From contig NZ_BMSA01000019.1 in assembly GCF_014648915.1 (NCBI RefSeq), forward strand, positions 1-64,000: a stretch of 64,000 nucleotides of DNA, in the 5' to 3' direction. The translations under genes and the position numbers were made by a program. A model generated the notes under the pieces. That model did no database searches, had not been told where the DNA came from, and saw nothing but the letters and a program-made list of their open reading frames with translations. The first letter of the stretch is position 1. Every line of letters begins with the position of its first letter. The DNA comes from Streptomyces phaeofaciens (lineage in GTDB: Bacteria > Actinomycetota > Actinomycetes > Streptomycetales > Streptomycetaceae). Below, in pieces: positions 62,522-64,000 of this stretch.

Positions 62522-63706
62522 ATGGGTGACGGTGCGCGGTACATCGGCGTGGCGGAGCGGCGGGCGCGGCTGGCGCTGCGGCACCGGCTGGCCCCGCAGG
62601 CGCGGGCCGGGACGCCCGAGGAGGTGGCGGACGCGCTGGTCGCGCTGCACGGCAGTGACCCGGCGACGGTGTACCTGGCGGTGGGGGCACGGCTGACGGA
62701 CGCGGCGAGCACCGTGGCAGGCACGGACCGGGCGCTGTACGAGGACCGGACGCTGGTCCGGATGCACGGCATGCGGCACACCGTCTTCGCGTTCCCCACC
62801 GGGCTGACGGCGGTGGTGCACGCCTCGACCGGCCTGACCGTCGCCGCGCGGGAGCGGGCGGCGCTGCTGAAGGACATGGCGAAGGCCGGCGCGCCGGACG
62901 CGGCCTGGCTGAAGGAGGTCGAGGAGGCGGCGCTGTCCGCGCTGGGCCGGCTGGGCCAGGCGACGGCGGCCGAGCTGGCCCAGGAGGAGCCGCGGCTGCG
63001 GGAGCGGTTCGTGTACGCGGCCGGGAAGCCGTACGAGGGTGTCCACACCGTCGCGACCCGGCTGTTGAGGGTGCTGGGGGTGGAGGGGAAGGTGGTCCGG
63101 GGGCGCCCGCTGGGTTCCTGGACGTCGAACCAGTTCCGCTGGGCCCTGGCGCCCGAGCATCACGAACTGCCGCCGTCGGACGCCCAGGCGGAGCTGCTGC
63201 GCCACTGGCTGACGGCCTGCGGACCGGCCACGGAGGCGGACCTCAAGTGGTGGACGGGCTGGCGGGTCACGGACGTACGGCGGGCGCTGGCGGCGATCGG
63301 GGCGCGGGCGGTGTCCCTGGACGAGGGCACGGGGTACGTCGTCGAGGGGGACGTCGATCCCGTGGCGGGGCCGCGGGAGCCGTGGGCGGCGCTGCTGCCC
63401 GGCCTGGACCCGACGGCGATGGGCTGGCAGGGCCGCGACTGGTATCTGGCCCCGGAGCTGCGGCCGGCCCTGTTCGACTACAGCGGCAACGTGGGGCCGA
63501 CGGTGTGGTGGGACGGCCGGGTGGTCGGCGGCTGGGCCCAGCGGCCGGACGGGGAGATCGTCTGGCGGATCCTGGACCGCGCGGGAGCCGGCCGGGACGC
63601 GGAGACGGCGGTCGCCGCGCAGGCGGAGCGGCTGGCGGCGTGGCTCGGGAGCACCCGGGTGACGCCGAGGTTCCGGACGCCGGTGGAGAAGGAGTTGGCG
63701 GGGTGA
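62522..63706 (+). CDS. Winged-helix (HTH_42/AlkZ-like) DNA-binding protein
   Basis: A 394-aa protein of the HTH_42 family, whose studied member AlkZ is a DNA glycosylase protecting a producer from its own crosslinking antibiotic. Three winged-helix-like segments are apparent, with LVALHGSDPATVYLAV near residue 40, MRHTVFAFP near 83 and a C-terminal VVGGWAQRPDGEIVWRIL. AlkZ has a QxQ-like catalytic motif; here I see LHGSDP instead, so glycosylase activity is uncertain. ATG 62522 follows GGAGG by five bases. No biosynthetic cluster is nearby to explain a resistance role. Confidence 0.82.
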   Translation: MGDGARYIGVAERRARLALRHRLAPQARAGTPEEVADALVALHGSDPATVYLAVGARLTDAASTVAGTDRALYEDRTLVRMHGMRHTVFAFPTGLTAVVHASTGLTVAARERAALLKDMAKAGAPDAAWLKEVEEAALSALGRLGQATAAELAQEEPRLRERFVYAAGKPYEGVHTVATRLLRVLGVEGKVVRGRPLGSWTSNQFRWALAPEHHELPPSDAQAELLRHWLTACGPATEADLKWWTGWRVTDVRRALAAIGARAVSLDEGTGYVVEGDVDPVAGPREPWAALLPGLDPTAMGWQGRDWYLAPELRPALFDYSGNVGPTVWWDGRVVGGWAQRPDGEIVWRILDRAGAGRDAETAVAAQAERLAAWLGSTRVTPRFRTPVEKELAG

Positions 63707-63776
63707 GGTGGCCCGGGGGTCACGGGGCCGGGGGCGCCGGGGGCCGCCGTGGGGCGGCGGCACCCGGCGTCACGGC

Positions 63777-64000
63777 TCACCGTGAGTAGCGCATCAGCGC
63801 CCGCACCATGTGGCAGGTGGTGTCCGACGGCGGATGTACACCGATCAGCACCGCGGTGCTGCGGATCTTCGCGTTGCGGGCCTGGGCCGGGTGGACACCC
63901 AGGTCGAGCAGGGCGATCGCGAGGCGCATCGCCTTGAGGCGGCGGTTGTGCGTGACGTACCACTCACGCGGCTGCCCGGGCGGCAGCACCCGCTTCTCCA
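63777..64000 (-). CDS. Small basic protein, start at or just beyond the window edge
   Basis: The leftward frame is open from the right edge and encodes at least 74 residues: EKRVLPPGQPREWYVTHNRR, then a helix-rich basic sequence ending MRYSR. The bases at 63999-64000 read TG on this strand, so the start codon is probably (A/G)TG spanning the edge; GTG 63989 is an internal alternative. No family is recognised. Confidence 0.6.
   Translation of the reverse strand, partial: EKRVLPPGQPREWYVTHNRRLKAMRLAIALLDLGVHPAQARNAKIRSTAVLIGVHPPSDTTCHMVRALMRYSR

Overview
The window is high-GC (about 70% or more by eye) actinobacterial chromosome and reads as core Streptomyces DNA. Reasons: frequent GTG starts, GGAGG-type ribosome sites, many start codons sitting 6-8 nt after a TAnnnT -10 box, and many proteins that I recognise as Streptomyces-type (a PspA/PspAA/PspAB set, DUF3043, DUF4191, MarP, a PelF-like glycosyltransferase, GSI-type GlnA with a GlnR box). 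Gene order resembles, from memory, the ctaCD to glnA stretch of S. coelicolor. There is no rRNA, tRNA, prophage, intact insertion sequence or CRISPR array.

Layout. 1-1.7 kb: 5' end of ctaD and all of ctaC (cytochrome aa3 oxidase), transcribed leftwards. 2-8.6 kb: a cysteine desulfurase fused to a TusA sulfur carrier, an adenosine-kinase-like PfkB kinase, two unrecognised proteins, an ErpA/IscA-type Fe-S protein and quinolinate synthase NadA (itself an Fe-S enzyme). 8.7-17.3 kb, leftward: a Ser/Thr kinase with a propeller sensor, an AcrB-type RND permease, a NarL-family two-component pair, PspAA and PspA. This looks like an envelope-stress block. 17.6-27 kb: the nucleotide-loop genes of cobalamin synthesis (cobU fused to an MBL-like domain, cobT, cobS), interleaved with two methyltransferases and an aminoacyl-phosphatidylglycerol-synthase-like protein followed by a rhomboid-like protein. 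27-32.1 kb, leftward: a three-gene exopolysaccharide-type locus, with a secreted Agd3-like deacetylase, a PelF-like glycosyltransferase and a 12-helix membrane protein.

32.5-41.8 kb: leucyl aminopeptidase, then lpd, a two-lipoyl-domain E2, a GntR regulator and aceE, which together look like a pyruvate dehydrogenase system. LipB and LipA, which make its lipoyl cofactor, lie at 51-53 kb. 41.9-50.9 kb: a WYL regulator, small proteins, a peptidoglycan amidase divergent from the MarP protease, a GNAT enzyme, an SDR protein, an FAD oxidoreductase and an HTH/TPR regulator. 53-60 kb: DUF4191 and RDD membrane proteins, glnA under a complete GlnR box, a HEAT-like protein, and an HtpX-like protease coupled to PspAB. 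The right end holds an alpha/beta hydrolase, a DUF2252 protein, a winged-helix (AlkZ-like) protein and the edge of one more gene.

The non-coding DNA is informative. Two nearly identical 160-bp MITE-like elements (34304-34463 and 46679-46838) have 18-bp terminal inverted repeats. A third relative (34034-34301) sits in tandem with the first, starts inside the pepA stop codon, and appears to carry three smaller palindromic repeats. A perfect 17-bp palindrome covers the aceE -35 region, and several long perfect hairpins lie between convergent genes. The most promising less-described unit is the Pel/galactosaminogalactan-like locus at 27.0-32.1 kb.
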